Part shown: in pieces, positions 7,932 to 16,247 of the stretch
Numbering within the stretch: the stretch's first letter is position 1
Layout: every line of letters begins with the position of its first letter
Source: Euryarchaeota archaeon UBA462
GTDB taxonomy: Archaea > Thermoplasmatota > Poseidoniia > Poseidoniales > Thalassarchaeaceae
Assembly (NCBI GenBank): GCA_002506755.1
Contig: DAYD01000001.1
Location: 7,465-71,464, forward strand
Reading direction: 5' to 3'
DNA length: 64,000 bases
Made by a program: the position numbers and the translations under genes
The notes under the pieces: model-generated
What the model was told of the DNA's origin: nothing
The model's input: only the letters and a program-made list of their open reading frames with translations
The model's database searches: none

Positions 7932-8618
7932 CTACTCTTCCCAGTCTGTCAAGGAAGCAAGATCGATCTTATTCAATGACTCTGAAACTGTTCTCTTTTC
8001 CGAGCCCCATACAACTGCGCCCTCCCATTCTTCTACCCCGTGGCGATTTCCATCCCCCGAGTCTTCTAACTCTACAATTTTCGGATTACCGCTCAATGAG
8101 GCTTCCTCCTTTCCTTCCCCCTCCACCCTATCAATGGCTTCGATTGCTAATCTCATCGCAAAGGCAGAAAATGATCTTTTGTTGTCCAATCTATCATTAT
8201 CACCGAAATCCATCCTTCTTACCAAAAAATAGTCCTCAGCGATTACAGCAACGTGGACCCTCCCTACCTCTTTGTCATCAGAAGCTCCACGGGGTCCAGC
8301 GATTCCAGTCACCGCTATGGAGACGTCGGAACCGGACTTGTAGCGTGCACCTCTAGCCATCTGAACTGCTACTTTGTGAGAAACTGCACCGTAACTATCC
8401 TCGTCAAACGCTGACTTTTCCACTCCCAGCTCCCTCATCTTTGATTCATTCGAGTACACTATCCATCCTTGTTTGAACCACTTGCTGGCCCCTGACATAT
8501 CTGTTAGGCATGAAGCGATAAGTCCTCCAGTACAAGACTCTGCTGTAGAGATAGTCCAGCCCCTCTTGGTTAGACGATGTTTGAGCCTAGATGCAAGTGC
8601 AGCTGCCTCTTCAACCAC
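7932..8618 (-). CDS. pncC: CinA C-terminal-type NMN amidase with added tail
   Basis: Residues 1-155 match the CinA C-terminal (PncC) domain: TISTAESCTGGLIASCL with the catalytic Ser, GAVSHKVAVQMARGA, and VTGIAGPRG. The family hydrolyses nicotinamide mononucleotide to nicotinate mononucleotide and ammonia in pyridine-nucleotide salvage. Typical stand-alone members have about 160 residues; this one has 228, with an extra 70-residue acidic tail (from about residue 158) of no recognised fold. The N-terminal CinA molybdopterin-binding domain is absent. It is preceded by tRNA-Val 78 bp upstream and followed by polB. Confidence 0.85.
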   Translation of the reverse strand: MVEEAAALASRLKHRLTKRGWTISTAESCTGGLIASCLTDMSGASKWFKQGWIVYSNESKMRELGVEKSAFDEDSYGAVSHKVAVQMARGARYKSGSDVSIAVTGIAGPRGASDDKEVGRVHVAVIAEDYFLVRRMDFGDNDRLDNKRSFSAFAMRLAIEAIDRVEGEGKEEASLSGNPKIVELEDSGDGNRHGVEEWEGAVVWGSEKRTVSESLNKIDLASLTDWEE

Positions 8619-8695
8619 ATTTTTCCTGTAATAGACCCCATTATTGACCTTTTCAGTCGGAGACTGCAGAAAAAAATTCTACAATTAGCTAATAC

Positions 8696-8771
8696 TGGTG
8701 GGTCCGGCAGGAATTGAACCTGCGATCTTCGCTTTGTAAGAGCGACGTCATAACCCCTAGACCACGGACCC
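8696..8771 (-). tRNA. tRNA-Val (anticodon UAC), CCA encoded
   Basis: On the minus strand GGGTCCG (5' end at 8771) pairs with CGGACCC. The anticodon stem TCGCT/AGCGA holds the loop CTTACAA, anticodon TAC (Val), and the T arm reads GCAGGTTCAATTCCTGC. The body is 73 nt (8699-8771) with the CCA encoded at 8696-8698. No intron is seen. Confidence 0.95.
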
Positions 8772-8789
8772 CGGGAGGTCGGAGGAGCA

Positions 8790-9827
8790 ATGCATTCAAA
8801 TCCTCTATGGTTATTTAGCTCAAACGAGGGCGTTAGAATGCGGCACATGTCCGATCTCATCAGGAGGCTAAAAGATGCCGGAATACCCTTCAACGATTCG
8901 ATTAAATCTGCTATGGAAGAAATTGACCCATCATTTTTCACCGACTATGATTTAGATCCCTATTACCAAGATAAGCCGGTTCCATTCCTTTACACTGATT
9001 TCGGAACAACAAGGACCATATCAGCCCCACATATGATTGCGACATTGCTACATCACCTCGAGGTGTTTGTTGGGCAACATGTACTGCTCATAGGATCGAA
9101 AGGTGGCTATCTCTCAGCCATAATCGATAGAATCGTCGGACCCGAAGGAATAGTCACAATTATCGAGCCACATGATGAGGTAAGAATTCATACTGAGGAA
9201 AGGCTGGAATCCCATAACGCAGCGGGGCTGATTAGGGTTATACGGCCGGATGATCTCGGAAATGAAAATAAAATGATTAGCCGAATTGATAGGGTGCTGA
9301 TCACAGGATCGGTTAGGGAAATACCAGAATCTGTTGAGCCGCTAGTTCTAGATGGTGGATTCGTTCTCGGGCCGTTTGGGGGACCGGTTCACCAAAGACT
9401 TCTGAAGAAGGAGAAGCAAGGGGAAGAATGGATGGACACCGATCTTGGAGGTGTTGTCTTTGGTCCAATGGATGCAGGAGAATCAGAAACGGGACCTCTA
9501 GATCCTAACTCCTTGGCGAACCACATTGAAGATGCCTTGGACTTAGTTGGTGGGCTAATTGAGATAGAAGAGAGCACCTTAGTTAGAGTAATTGATTTGA
9601 TTGCTGCCCTCAGGGATATGCCTCCGGATATGCCAGAAATCGACGAGGGGTCTAGTGAAGAGGAAATTATGGAGCACCCAGTTGTAGACCTATTGATGTC
9701 TGAAATAGACTGGTTAGGACCATTATGGCCCCTATTCAGCGATTACCTCTCGGTAGACATTTTGAGCCCTGGATCAACAGAAGAGGATTTGGGGATGTTT
9801 GGAGGGCATGAGGACTTGGTCCCTTGA
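8790..9827 (+). CDS. PIMT-like methyltransferase with long C-terminal extension
   Basis: Residues about 20-220 follow protein-L-isoaspartate O-methyltransferase (PCMT): an N-terminal helix MSDLIRRLKDAGI, the substrate loop TISAPHMIATLLHHL, a Rossmann segment VLLIGSKGGYLSAIIDRIVG and VTIIEPHDE. The SAM loop normally reads Gly-x-Gly-x-Gly-Tyr; here it is GSKGGY, so cofactor binding may be altered. Residues 230-345 are an acidic extension not found in ordinary PIMTs. GGAGG at 8781-8785 supports ATG 8790, although homology begins near the Met at 8847. It starts 18 bp from tRNA-Val, divergently. A role in repair of damaged aspartyl residues is inferred from the family and not assured. Confidence 0.72.
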   Translation: MHSNPLWLFSSNEGVRMRHMSDLIRRLKDAGIPFNDSIKSAMEEIDPSFFTDYDLDPYYQDKPVPFLYTDFGTTRTISAPHMIATLLHHLEVFVGQHVLLIGSKGGYLSAIIDRIVGPEGIVTIIEPHDEVRIHTEERLESHNAAGLIRVIRPDDLGNENKMISRIDRVLITGSVREIPESVEPLVLDGGFVLGPFGGPVHQRLLKKEKQGEEWMDTDLGGVVFGPMDAGESETGPLDPNSLANHIEDALDLVGGLIEIEESTLVRVIDLIAALRDMPPDMPEIDEGSSEEEIMEHPVVDLLMSEIDWLGPLWPLFSDYLSVDILSPGSTEEDLGMFGGHEDLVP

Positions 9828-9831
9828 TGTT

Positions 9832-10245
9832 CTAGTTATTGACTGCAGGCAACAACAACCTAGTCAATGGGACCGATATTGGTGGTAGGTGATCTGAGAG
9901 CCGGTGCCTACTGGTCTTGGGACTAAATAAGGCACCATTTAGGCCAGCCTCCACGACCTCCCCCTTAGTTAGGGAATCCCTACCACAGTTTGGCCAAACA
10001 TCCAATTCGACCGTCTCATCGCCGAAATAGTCAACCAGAACACATGGCAGGCATTGCAGATTTAGCCTTATTGAGACTTGGTGTCTGTGATGGCCATCGA
10101 GAATAACTCCTGTGTTTTTATCCACAACCAATGGAAGGACATATGCCTTCCACCTATTCGTCATTTTCTCCAACTCGTCTACCTTCTTGGAGATGGTTTG
10201 CTCATGAGGGCGAAGAATTTCTATGGGCACCAATTCTACCTTCAC
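9832..10245 (-). CDS. serK: SerK-like (ParB-fold) free-serine kinase
   Basis: A 137-residue ParB/Srx-fold protein resembling the Thermococcus serine kinase SerK, which phosphorylates free L-serine to O-phosphoserine. Matching points are RPHEQT (residues 12-17, with the Glu15 position that is catalytic in SerK), VILDGHHRHQ (Asp50-Arg54, the ParB-like nucleotide site) and the C-terminal FSPKTSRH (107-114). It is much shorter than the roughly 240-residue Thermococcus enzyme: the middle region is missing. It lies tail-to-tail with the PIMT-like gene (4 bp apart) and diverges from cca over 65 bp. Without the wider match it would be called only a ParB-like nuclease-domain protein. Confidence 0.65.
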   Translation of the reverse strand: MKVELVPIEILRPHEQTISKKVDELEKMTNRWKAYVLPLVVDKNTGVILDGHHRHQVSIRLNLQCLPCVLVDYFGDETVELDVWPNCGRDSLTKGEVVEAGLNGALFSPKTSRHRLSDHLPPISVPLTRLLLPAVNN

Positions 10246-10267
10246 AGGACTCGCAGAAGCCGTGACT

Positions 10268-10276
10268 CAATATATC
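10268..10276 (+). promoter_or_regulatory. Candidate TATA box for cca
   Basis: CAATATATC sits in the 65-bp divergent gap between serK and cca. It predicts a start near 10297 and a leader of only about 14 nt before ATG 10311. Judged by eye. Confidence 0.3.
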
Positions 10277-10310
10277 TGCTCCTTTGTAACTAAGAATAAG
10301 GGGGTCGGAG

Positions 10311-11555
10311 ATGAGGTTTGATCATAGTTTACTCGGTGAAGAGGATAGGTTGATTCTGGACAAACTGAGGGAAAGGGGCAAGGCATGGATCGTTGGGGGT
10401 TGGGTTAGGGATTTCCTATCTGGCATTGGTCCTAAGGAGCTAGATATAGCAACAGACCTGAGGCCCGAAGAGGTAGCAGAAATTTTTCCAAGATCTATAT
10501 TGGTCGGGGAGAAATACGGGACTATTAGAGTCAGAATCGACCAACCTTCACATGAGGGCAAGATATGGGAAGTGACTACTCTCCGAAAAGATGGGGGCTA
10601 TGGGGATGGAAGAAGGCCTGACAATGTCAATTTTGGTTCCAGTATCGAGGAAGACCTCTCAAGGAGAGATTACACGATTAACTCCATGGCCATAGACGAT
10701 GCCGGGAATGTGATAGATCCACACGGAGGCATCGGAGACTTGGATAAGGGAATAATTCGCTGCGTTGGTTCACCTAGTGAAAGGATTGGAGAGGACGGAC
10801 TACGGATTATCCGTGCATTCAGATTCATGGAATTGGGCGAAAGGGGCCTTAGGGATTTAGACAGGGGGCTGAGTAAAGCTATTTCCTCAAATTTAGATAT
10901 GCTTGAAAAAATTTCACGAGAAAGAGTTTGGTCTGAATTAAAAATAATCTTGTCCGGAACTAATGCTCCCAAGATTGTTGATATTATGCGTACTCATGGC
11001 GTAATAGACAAAATTCTAGATGGCATAACTCATAGTGAAATTTTTGGAAATTCGACAAACTATTGTGTAAACTTGGCACTAATGTGCAAGGGTGATAACT
11101 CAGACGGAGAAAAACTATCATCTCTTTTGAAAGAGAAATTAAAACTTTCAAGAGAAGAATCTGCCAATATAAAATTCCTACATGAATGCAGGGAAGTTGA
11201 AATCGTAGCAAGCGAGAGTGTCGCTAGAGTATTCAGAGCCTCATTACCAGAATCGAGGCAAAGAGATGTGCTCGAGTACCTCTCATGCATGGGTAAGGAA
11301 GTGTCTCAATTCGAGGCCATCCTCGGCAGTTTAAGTGAACTTAGAGCCGGTAATAACCCCCTTATCGACGGCAACACTCTTTCTGCCAAGACTTTACTTA
11401 AACCTGGAATTAGACTTGGTAGACTTAAAGGATGGCTCCACAGAATACAAATTGAGGAAGATATATCCGAAAAGGCGCAGCTTATCGGCCGGTTAGACCA
11501 AATGGACTGGGAAGAGGGCGAGCCCGAGAGTTGGCCTTTCCTCGCGTGGCCTTAG
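10311..11555 (+). CDS. cca: Class II (bacterial-type) CCA tRNA nucleotidyltransferase
   Basis: Adds or repairs the 3' CCA of tRNAs in the cytosol. The 414 residues carry the class II (bacterial/eukaryotic) signatures: the GG-R-D motif IVGGWVRDFLSG (Gly29, Gly30, Arg33, Asp34), the metal motif KELDIAT with Glu43 and Asp45, motif B RRDYTINSMA, the template motif GEDGLRIIRAFRF, then a helical body and tail domain. Archaea normally use the unrelated class I enzyme, so this gene points to transfer. The first metal-binding Asp is Glu here. The end overlaps the convergent H-protein-like gene by 4 bp. A poly(A) polymerase of the same class is an alternative. Confidence 0.88.
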   Translation: MRFDHSLLGEEDRLILDKLRERGKAWIVGGWVRDFLSGIGPKELDIATDLRPEEVAEIFPRSILVGEKYGTIRVRIDQPSHEGKIWEVTTLRKDGGYGDGRRPDNVNFGSSIEEDLSRRDYTINSMAIDDAGNVIDPHGGIGDLDKGIIRCVGSPSERIGEDGLRIIRAFRFMELGERGLRDLDRGLSKAISSNLDMLEKISRERVWSELKIILSGTNAPKIVDIMRTHGVIDKILDGITHSEIFGNSTNYCVNLALMCKGDNSDGEKLSSLLKEKLKLSREESANIKFLHECREVEIVASESVARVFRASLPESRQRDVLEYLSCMGKEVSQFEAILGSLSELRAGNNPLIDGNTLSAKTLLKPGIRLGRLKGWLHRIQIEEDISEKAQLIGRLDQMDWEEGEPESWPFLAWP

Positions 11556-12058
11556 TACATCTCGTTCAGGTACTCGATGTACTCTTGTTCGTTGAGATGC
11601 ATGTCGTCATCCCACTCGTGGGGTTTGACTATCATGCACCAACCATCCCCATATGCTTCCTCATTTACTAGGTCTGGATTATCTTCTACGTCCCCATTCA
11701 GCTCAACTATCTTACAAGGAAAGGGGGCATTAATGAGAACTCTGTCGTCGGTGGTCCTTACTGTGACCATCAAGTCATCAACGTCCAGCTCATCCCCCCT
11801 GGAGAGGGGGGCTGACGTGGAATCATCATCATTTTCAGATTCCCCTTCACCGAGATCGATCTGGAATTCGCTATCGTCTTCCGGTTTTGAGAGAACAACC
11901 TTGACAATGTCGCCATATTCAGCTCTGATAAACTCACTAATTCCTAACTTCACTGTCGTGTCATCTTCGTCATCATCCAATACCTGAACCCAAAGATGGT
12001 CCAATGTATATTTTCTATCATGAGCCACGCTAAATTCGAAATAATCGCCGCCATTCAT
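11552..12058 (-). CDS. Glycine cleavage H-protein-like protein lacking the lipoyl lysine
   Basis: A 168-residue protein with the H-protein fold: KYTLDHLWVQVL near the start, VKLGISEFIRAEYGDIVKVV, and the C-terminal DNPDLVNEEAYGDGWCMIVK, all typical of GcvH. In true H-protein a Glu-Ser-Val-Lys motif carries lipoate; the aligned segment here is VTVRTTDDR with Arg (about residue 101) in place of Lys, so lipoylation is unlikely. An acidic, Ser-rich insert (about residues 60-85) is also unusual. ATG 12058 is chosen because the H-domain begins there and the longer frame would run into the divergent acyl-CoA dehydrogenase. No gcvT or gcvP is in the window. A non-metabolic or regulatory role is possible. 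Confidence 0.7.
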   Translation of the reverse strand: MNGGDYFEFSVAHDRKYTLDHLWVQVLDDDEDDTTVKLGISEFIRAEYGDIVKVVLSKPEDDSEFQIDLGEGESENDDDSTSAPLSRGDELDVDDLMVTVRTTDDRVLINAPFPCKIVELNGDVEDNPDLVNEEAYGDGWCMIVKPHEWDDDMHLNEQEYIEYLNEMY

Positions 12059-12171
12059 ACGTATACCGACCGGCCGCCCGATAGTTTCCAATTTGAAGTA
12101 TTCGATTGACAAGGGTAATATTTGCCTCAAGAGATATTAATACACGGAATGCTTCCGGTCAATCGATAGAA

Positions 12172-13347
12172 ATGGATTTTGGTGAAACGGAAGAACAGGG
12201 CATGATCAGAGAGATGGTCAGAAGCTTTGCAGAGGAGCATTTGTCACCGACTTGCTTGGAGAGGGACAGAGATCAGAGGGCCCCCCTTGAGGAATGGAAG
12301 ATATTCTGTGAAAATACTGGCCTCCAAGGAATTACAATTCCTGAGGAATACGGAGGAAGCCCGATCGATGATGTTTCGGAGGCGATAATTGTGGAAGAAT
12401 TAGCGAGAGTGGATCCTTCTTTCTCGGTAATGTATTGTGTTCATGTCGGGCTTTGTTCAATGACCATAGCCCTCCACGGCAACGATCAACAAAAAAGGAG
12501 ATACCTTACTAGATTGGCAAACAATGAGATTGGGGCCTACTCCTTATCCGAAGCAGGAGCAGGCACAGATGCGGCTTCAATGGTTTGCAGGGCTAAATTA
12601 AACGATGAGGGTTCCCATTATCTGCTAAATGGAGAGAAGATGTGGGTAACGAATGGTTCTAGTGCGGACATCTACGTCCTATTCGCCAAAGACGTAGATC
12701 ATTCAGACTATGGGAAAAAGAAGCATGGAGGGACAACTGCATTCATAATTGAAAAATCGTTTGAGGGATTCTCGATTGGTAAGAAGGAAGATAAACTCGG
12801 AATACGATCCAGTGACACCTGTTCATTAGTACTGCAGGACTGTAAAGTGCCTGTTGAGAATGTTCTCAATTTGGCTGGAGAAGGTTTTCCAATCGCGATG
12901 AACGCACTTGACAATTCGAGAATAGGAATTGCAGCACAAGCCTTGGGAATCGCGCAAGGTTCCTATGAAGCTGCACTTAGTTATGCGCACGAGAGGGAGG
13001 CGTTTGGCAAACCGATTGCACACCATCAAAGTATAGGCAACTACTTGGCGGACATGGCCACAAGAATTGAGGCTGCTAGGATGGTTGTTTACAAAGCTGC
13101 ATGGGCTAAACAACAACATTACGAAAACGGCGCTAATAGGCATACCAAAGAGGCCAGTATGGCAAAGCTGTTCGCTGGAGACACTGCAATGTGGGTCTCA
13201 GAGAGAGCGGTACAGGTACTAGGAGGGTATGGTTACACCACCGACTTCCCAGTTGAGAGATTCTTTAGAGATGCAAAAATAACCCAGATATACGAAGGAA
13301 CTCAGGAAGTCCAACGGATTGTGATAAATAGATTAATTTCTCCCTAG
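12172..13347 (+). CDS. acd: Acyl-CoA dehydrogenase
   Basis: FAD enzyme that forms the alpha,beta-double bond of acyl-CoA thioesters and passes electrons to ETF. From ATG 12172 the protein has 391 residues, the normal size. It shows the N-terminal helical domain, the flavin/substrate segment GAYSLSEAGAGTDAASM, KMWVTNGSSADIYV, DNSRIGIAAQALGIAQGSYE, and the catalytic-base region QIYEGTQEVQRIV with the Glu near residue 370. An upstream ATG (12106) adds 22 residues without homology. It is followed 9 bp later by the class V enzyme on the same strand. The electron acceptor EtfBA is encoded at 20.5-22.2 kb. Chain-length preference cannot be read. Confidence 0.95.
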   Translation: MDFGETEEQGMIREMVRSFAEEHLSPTCLERDRDQRAPLEEWKIFCENTGLQGITIPEEYGGSPIDDVSEAIIVEELARVDPSFSVMYCVHVGLCSMTIALHGNDQQKRRYLTRLANNEIGAYSLSEAGAGTDAASMVCRAKLNDEGSHYLLNGEKMWVTNGSSADIYVLFAKDVDHSDYGKKKHGGTTAFIIEKSFEGFSIGKKEDKLGIRSSDTCSLVLQDCKVPVENVLNLAGEGFPIAMNALDNSRIGIAAQALGIAQGSYEAALSYAHEREAFGKPIAHHQSIGNYLADMATRIEAARMVVYKAAWAKQQHYENGANRHTKEASMAKLFAGDTAMWVSERAVQVLGGYGYTTDFPVERFFRDAKITQIYEGTQEVQRIVINRLISP

Positions 13348-13356
13348 GATGATATC

Positions 13357-14610
13357 TTGAGAAAATATCCAATCGATGCGATTAGAGAGGCTTTTCCCGG
13401 CCTAAAAAGATCAACGGGCGGAAGGAACGCTATCTTTTTCGATGGCCCCGGAGGTAGCCAGGTTCCAAATTCTGTGGCAAAAGCCGTAAGCAATTATCTA
13501 ATTCACCACAATGCAAACACGGGAATGTCTTTCGAGACTTCCTTGGAGACTGACAGGATTATATCAGAATCATTGCAAGCTTGCTCTGACCTCCTAGGTG
13601 CATCAAATCCAAATGAAATAATATTTGGACAAAATATGACTAGCCTGAACATACAACTCGCGAGCGCTCTAAGCCGGACATGGGGTGTTGGAGATGAAGT
13701 CGTGGTGACCAGACTTGATCACGATGGAAATGTAAGACCTTGGGCATTGGCAGCAGAATGGTCTGGGGCAACCTTGAGGAAGATTGACGTTGATCCAAAA
13801 GATTGCACTCTGGATATGGAATCAGTGCTCGAGAACATTACAGAAAATACTGTATTAGTAGCATTGGGGGCTGCATCTAATCTATCTGGGACAATTAATG
13901 ATGTTCGAAAGATTGCCGATATTGCTCATCAATTTGGGGCAGAAGTTGTTGTTGATGCGGTACATTATGCCCCCCATTCGTTAATTGATATTGAGGAAAT
14001 GAGGTGCGATTACCTGTTATGCTCACCTTACAAGTTCTTCGGCCCGCACCAGGGCTTACTCTGGGGCAGAGCTGAACGAATGTCCAAGTTGCCAGTTGCA
14101 AAACTGAGGGTTTCATCGGAGATAATGCCTTTCAGATGGATGACTGGAACGCAGAGCCATGAGGGCATGGCAGGAACAATGGCTGCTATTGATCACATTG
14201 CCTGGATAGGTAGGGAATACTCGGGTGATGAAAGTTTGTCAAGAAGGAATGCGCTAATCAGTGCTTATGATGCTATCGAGAAACATGAGAGGGCTCTATG
14301 CCTAAGGATGCTCGAAGGTTTGGGCGAAATAGATGGACTAAGGATTTGGGGCGTGACTGACCCCCAGAGGATAGCTGAGAGGTCACCCACGATTTCTTTC
14401 ACCCACCCATCAATCAGTGCAGGAGAAATTGCAAAGATTTTGGCCAACAAGGGTATTTTTGTCTGGTCAGGTAACTTCTATGCCCTAGAGTTAACTGAGT
14501 TCCTTGATTTAGAACCAGAAGGAGTTCTTAGAGCAGGTGTTCTTCACTACAATACTATGGGGGAAGTCGAGGATTTCATATCCGAAGTAAGGGAAATATT
14601 GGCCAGTTAG
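13357..14610 (+). CDS. Cysteine desulfurase-like class V aminotransferase
   Basis: A PLP-dependent fold type I enzyme of 417 residues belonging to the cysteine desulfurase-like subgroup described as VC1184/TIGR01976. Sites include AIFFDGPGGSQVP at the N-terminus, TRLDHDGNVRPWALAAEWSG, the PLP Asp region VVVDAVHYAPHS, and the lysine segment LLCSPYKFFGPHQG, where Lys should form the Schiff base. The mobile-loop catalytic cysteine of real desulfurases is not evident; the region reads FVWSGNFYALEL. Another substrate or lyase activity is therefore likely. The start is TTG 13357, preceded by GGATGAT, and lies 9 bp after the acyl-CoA dehydrogenase, so the two are probably one unit. Confidence 0.85.
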   Translation: MRKYPIDAIREAFPGLKRSTGGRNAIFFDGPGGSQVPNSVAKAVSNYLIHHNANTGMSFETSLETDRIISESLQACSDLLGASNPNEIIFGQNMTSLNIQLASALSRTWGVGDEVVVTRLDHDGNVRPWALAAEWSGATLRKIDVDPKDCTLDMESVLENITENTVLVALGAASNLSGTINDVRKIADIAHQFGAEVVVDAVHYAPHSLIDIEEMRCDYLLCSPYKFFGPHQGLLWGRAERMSKLPVAKLRVSSEIMPFRWMTGTQSHEGMAGTMAAIDHIAWIGREYSGDESLSRRNALISAYDAIEKHERALCLRMLEGLGEIDGLRIWGVTDPQRIAERSPTISFTHPSISAGEIAKILANKGIFVWSGNFYALELTEFLDLEPEGVLRAGVLHYNTMGEVEDFISEVREILAS

Positions 14611-16161
14611 CTATTCCACCCATTCGTACCTTCTCTGACCCTCGAGCTTACCTTCTCCGCCTATCTCCATCAGGGCAAACTCAGAGTTGGGCTTTACAAC
14701 GGACCTCTTCCTCTTACCTTTGTGGAGTGCCTCGTAAACTGACTTATTTATTGCATGACGAGTATTCAGCCTTTCGAAAAGGTGGAACCTAGAGGCTATT
14801 TCCCTCCAACTTGATTGGACAATGCCCTCGAAAACCTTCGCCTTGGCCCCTGATCCATACCCGCATAGTCCTATTCTCTTTGATTCCATCTCAGTATCAT
14901 CAAGATAGTCTGATTCCACCGCTGACATTAGCGCAAGAAAAATTGAACCAGTATACTGATTACCAATCAAACTTGATGCACGTTGGGTCTTTTCTATCCT
15001 TTGGAAAACGAATTCCTTAAATTCCTCGGTCTTTGAAATTAGGCGACGATATGAGTCATTTGCCTTCTCGAATTGCTCTATGCCCTCAGGAGTATCGGGG
15101 AAATCCTCAGGAAAGGGTTCTGGACCAATTTCTTCTGTGATTTTCTCCCAAATTGGTAAATTTCTCCTATCGTGACGAAATACGTCTGGAAACATCCTTT
15201 TTCCCTGGAAAGCATAGGGCAGGTGTACTATTATTCTGCTCCACTGATTAGTGAGGATCTCATCAATCTCTGGGTCATACCTTCCTTCCTGAATTGATTT
15301 TGAGCGAAAATCTATGAAGGCCTGTTTCACGGATTCTGAGTAGCACCGATTAGAGAATTGACCATCAAAAATGGGAGTGTCTTTGTGAATCATAATTTTT
15401 TCATTTTCAAAAATCACATCGTTTTTCTTGCTAGATCGGGGGAGGTACTTTAGGATCTTCTCGGCGAGATTGGAAGTGAAATTAGCCCCTGATTCTTCGG
15501 CGAGTTCGAGTACATTCTCTACGACAGTTCTGGTTTCAACTTCTCTTCTTGGCTTGAAGAAATCATGTACTGGCATCGTAGAAACCCCCCATATATCGGG
15601 AATGGCCAGAAGACGTGGATTGTGTCGGATGAGAATAGCACCCCCTCCCGCACCCTGTGTATACTCTCCAGAAGAGCCTAGATCGTACTTCGCATTATCA
15701 GCGAAGACCACGATTCCAATCCTATTCCTAACTTCACCACCTCTAGCTACCCAGTCCAAGGTGTTGTGCATAGCATCTACAGCCCCTATGCATGCAAACG
15801 TCATGTCGACTACATCGCAGTTTCTGAAACAATCATCACCAAACTTGGATGAGTACCTTTGCTCTAGCATATCCATGATGTATGTCGCTGTTGGCTTAGC
15901 TCCATCCAAGGCAGACTCGGTGCCTAGGTAAATCCTACCAATCGAGGATGGGTCAATTGAGTTCCGATCGATTAGCCGAGAGACTGCATTTGCACCCATG
16001 GTTGCCGTGTCTTCGTGGACATCGGGTATTGCCATAGCTTCCAGTCCGAGCCCTTTGTTCAATTTCCCATAGTCAGCCCCACGGAATTCCGCAAAGTCCT
16101 GCATTGCGAAATACAACCTCGGGAAATGTATCGCTATGTCATCAATCCCTACTTCCGTCAT
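14611..16161 (-). CDS. mvaS: Hydroxymethylglutaryl-CoA synthase, long form
   Basis: Condenses acetyl-CoA with acetoacetyl-CoA to HMG-CoA at the head of the mevalonate pathway, which supplies archaeal isoprenoid lipids. Thiolase-fold marks are VGIDDIAIHFPRLYF, GLGLEAMAIPDVHEDTATM (catalytic Glu), the nucleophile in DMTFACIGAVDAM, the His region RIIVHLPYAFQGKRMFPDVF and IGNQYTGSIFLALMSA. Its 516 residues exceed the roughly 350 of standard archaeal enzymes and resemble bacterial or eukaryotic long forms. It abuts the end of the convergent class V enzyme (0 bp) and follows tyrS on the same strand after 86 bp. Confidence 0.92.
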   Translation of the reverse strand: MTEVGIDDIAIHFPRLYFAMQDFAEFRGADYGKLNKGLGLEAMAIPDVHEDTATMGANAVSRLIDRNSIDPSSIGRIYLGTESALDGAKPTATYIMDMLEQRYSSKFGDDCFRNCDVVDMTFACIGAVDAMHNTLDWVARGGEVRNRIGIVVFADNAKYDLGSSGEYTQGAGGGAILIRHNPRLLAIPDIWGVSTMPVHDFFKPRREVETRTVVENVLELAEESGANFTSNLAEKILKYLPRSSKKNDVIFENEKIMIHKDTPIFDGQFSNRCYSESVKQAFIDFRSKSIQEGRYDPEIDEILTNQWSRIIVHLPYAFQGKRMFPDVFRHDRRNLPIWEKITEEIGPEPFPEDFPDTPEGIEQFEKANDSYRRLISKTEEFKEFVFQRIEKTQRASSLIGNQYTGSIFLALMSAVESDYLDDTEMESKRIGLCGYGSGAKAKVFEGIVQSSWREIASRFHLFERLNTRHAINKSVYEALHKGKRKRSVVKPNSEFALMEIGGEGKLEGQRRYEWVE

Positions 16162-16247
16162 GTCATTCCCCCTACCGTCGGGAAATGGACTACATTATCA
16201 TCCCTATGGAATTGAAATCCAACATCTCGGCATATTTGATCGATCTA

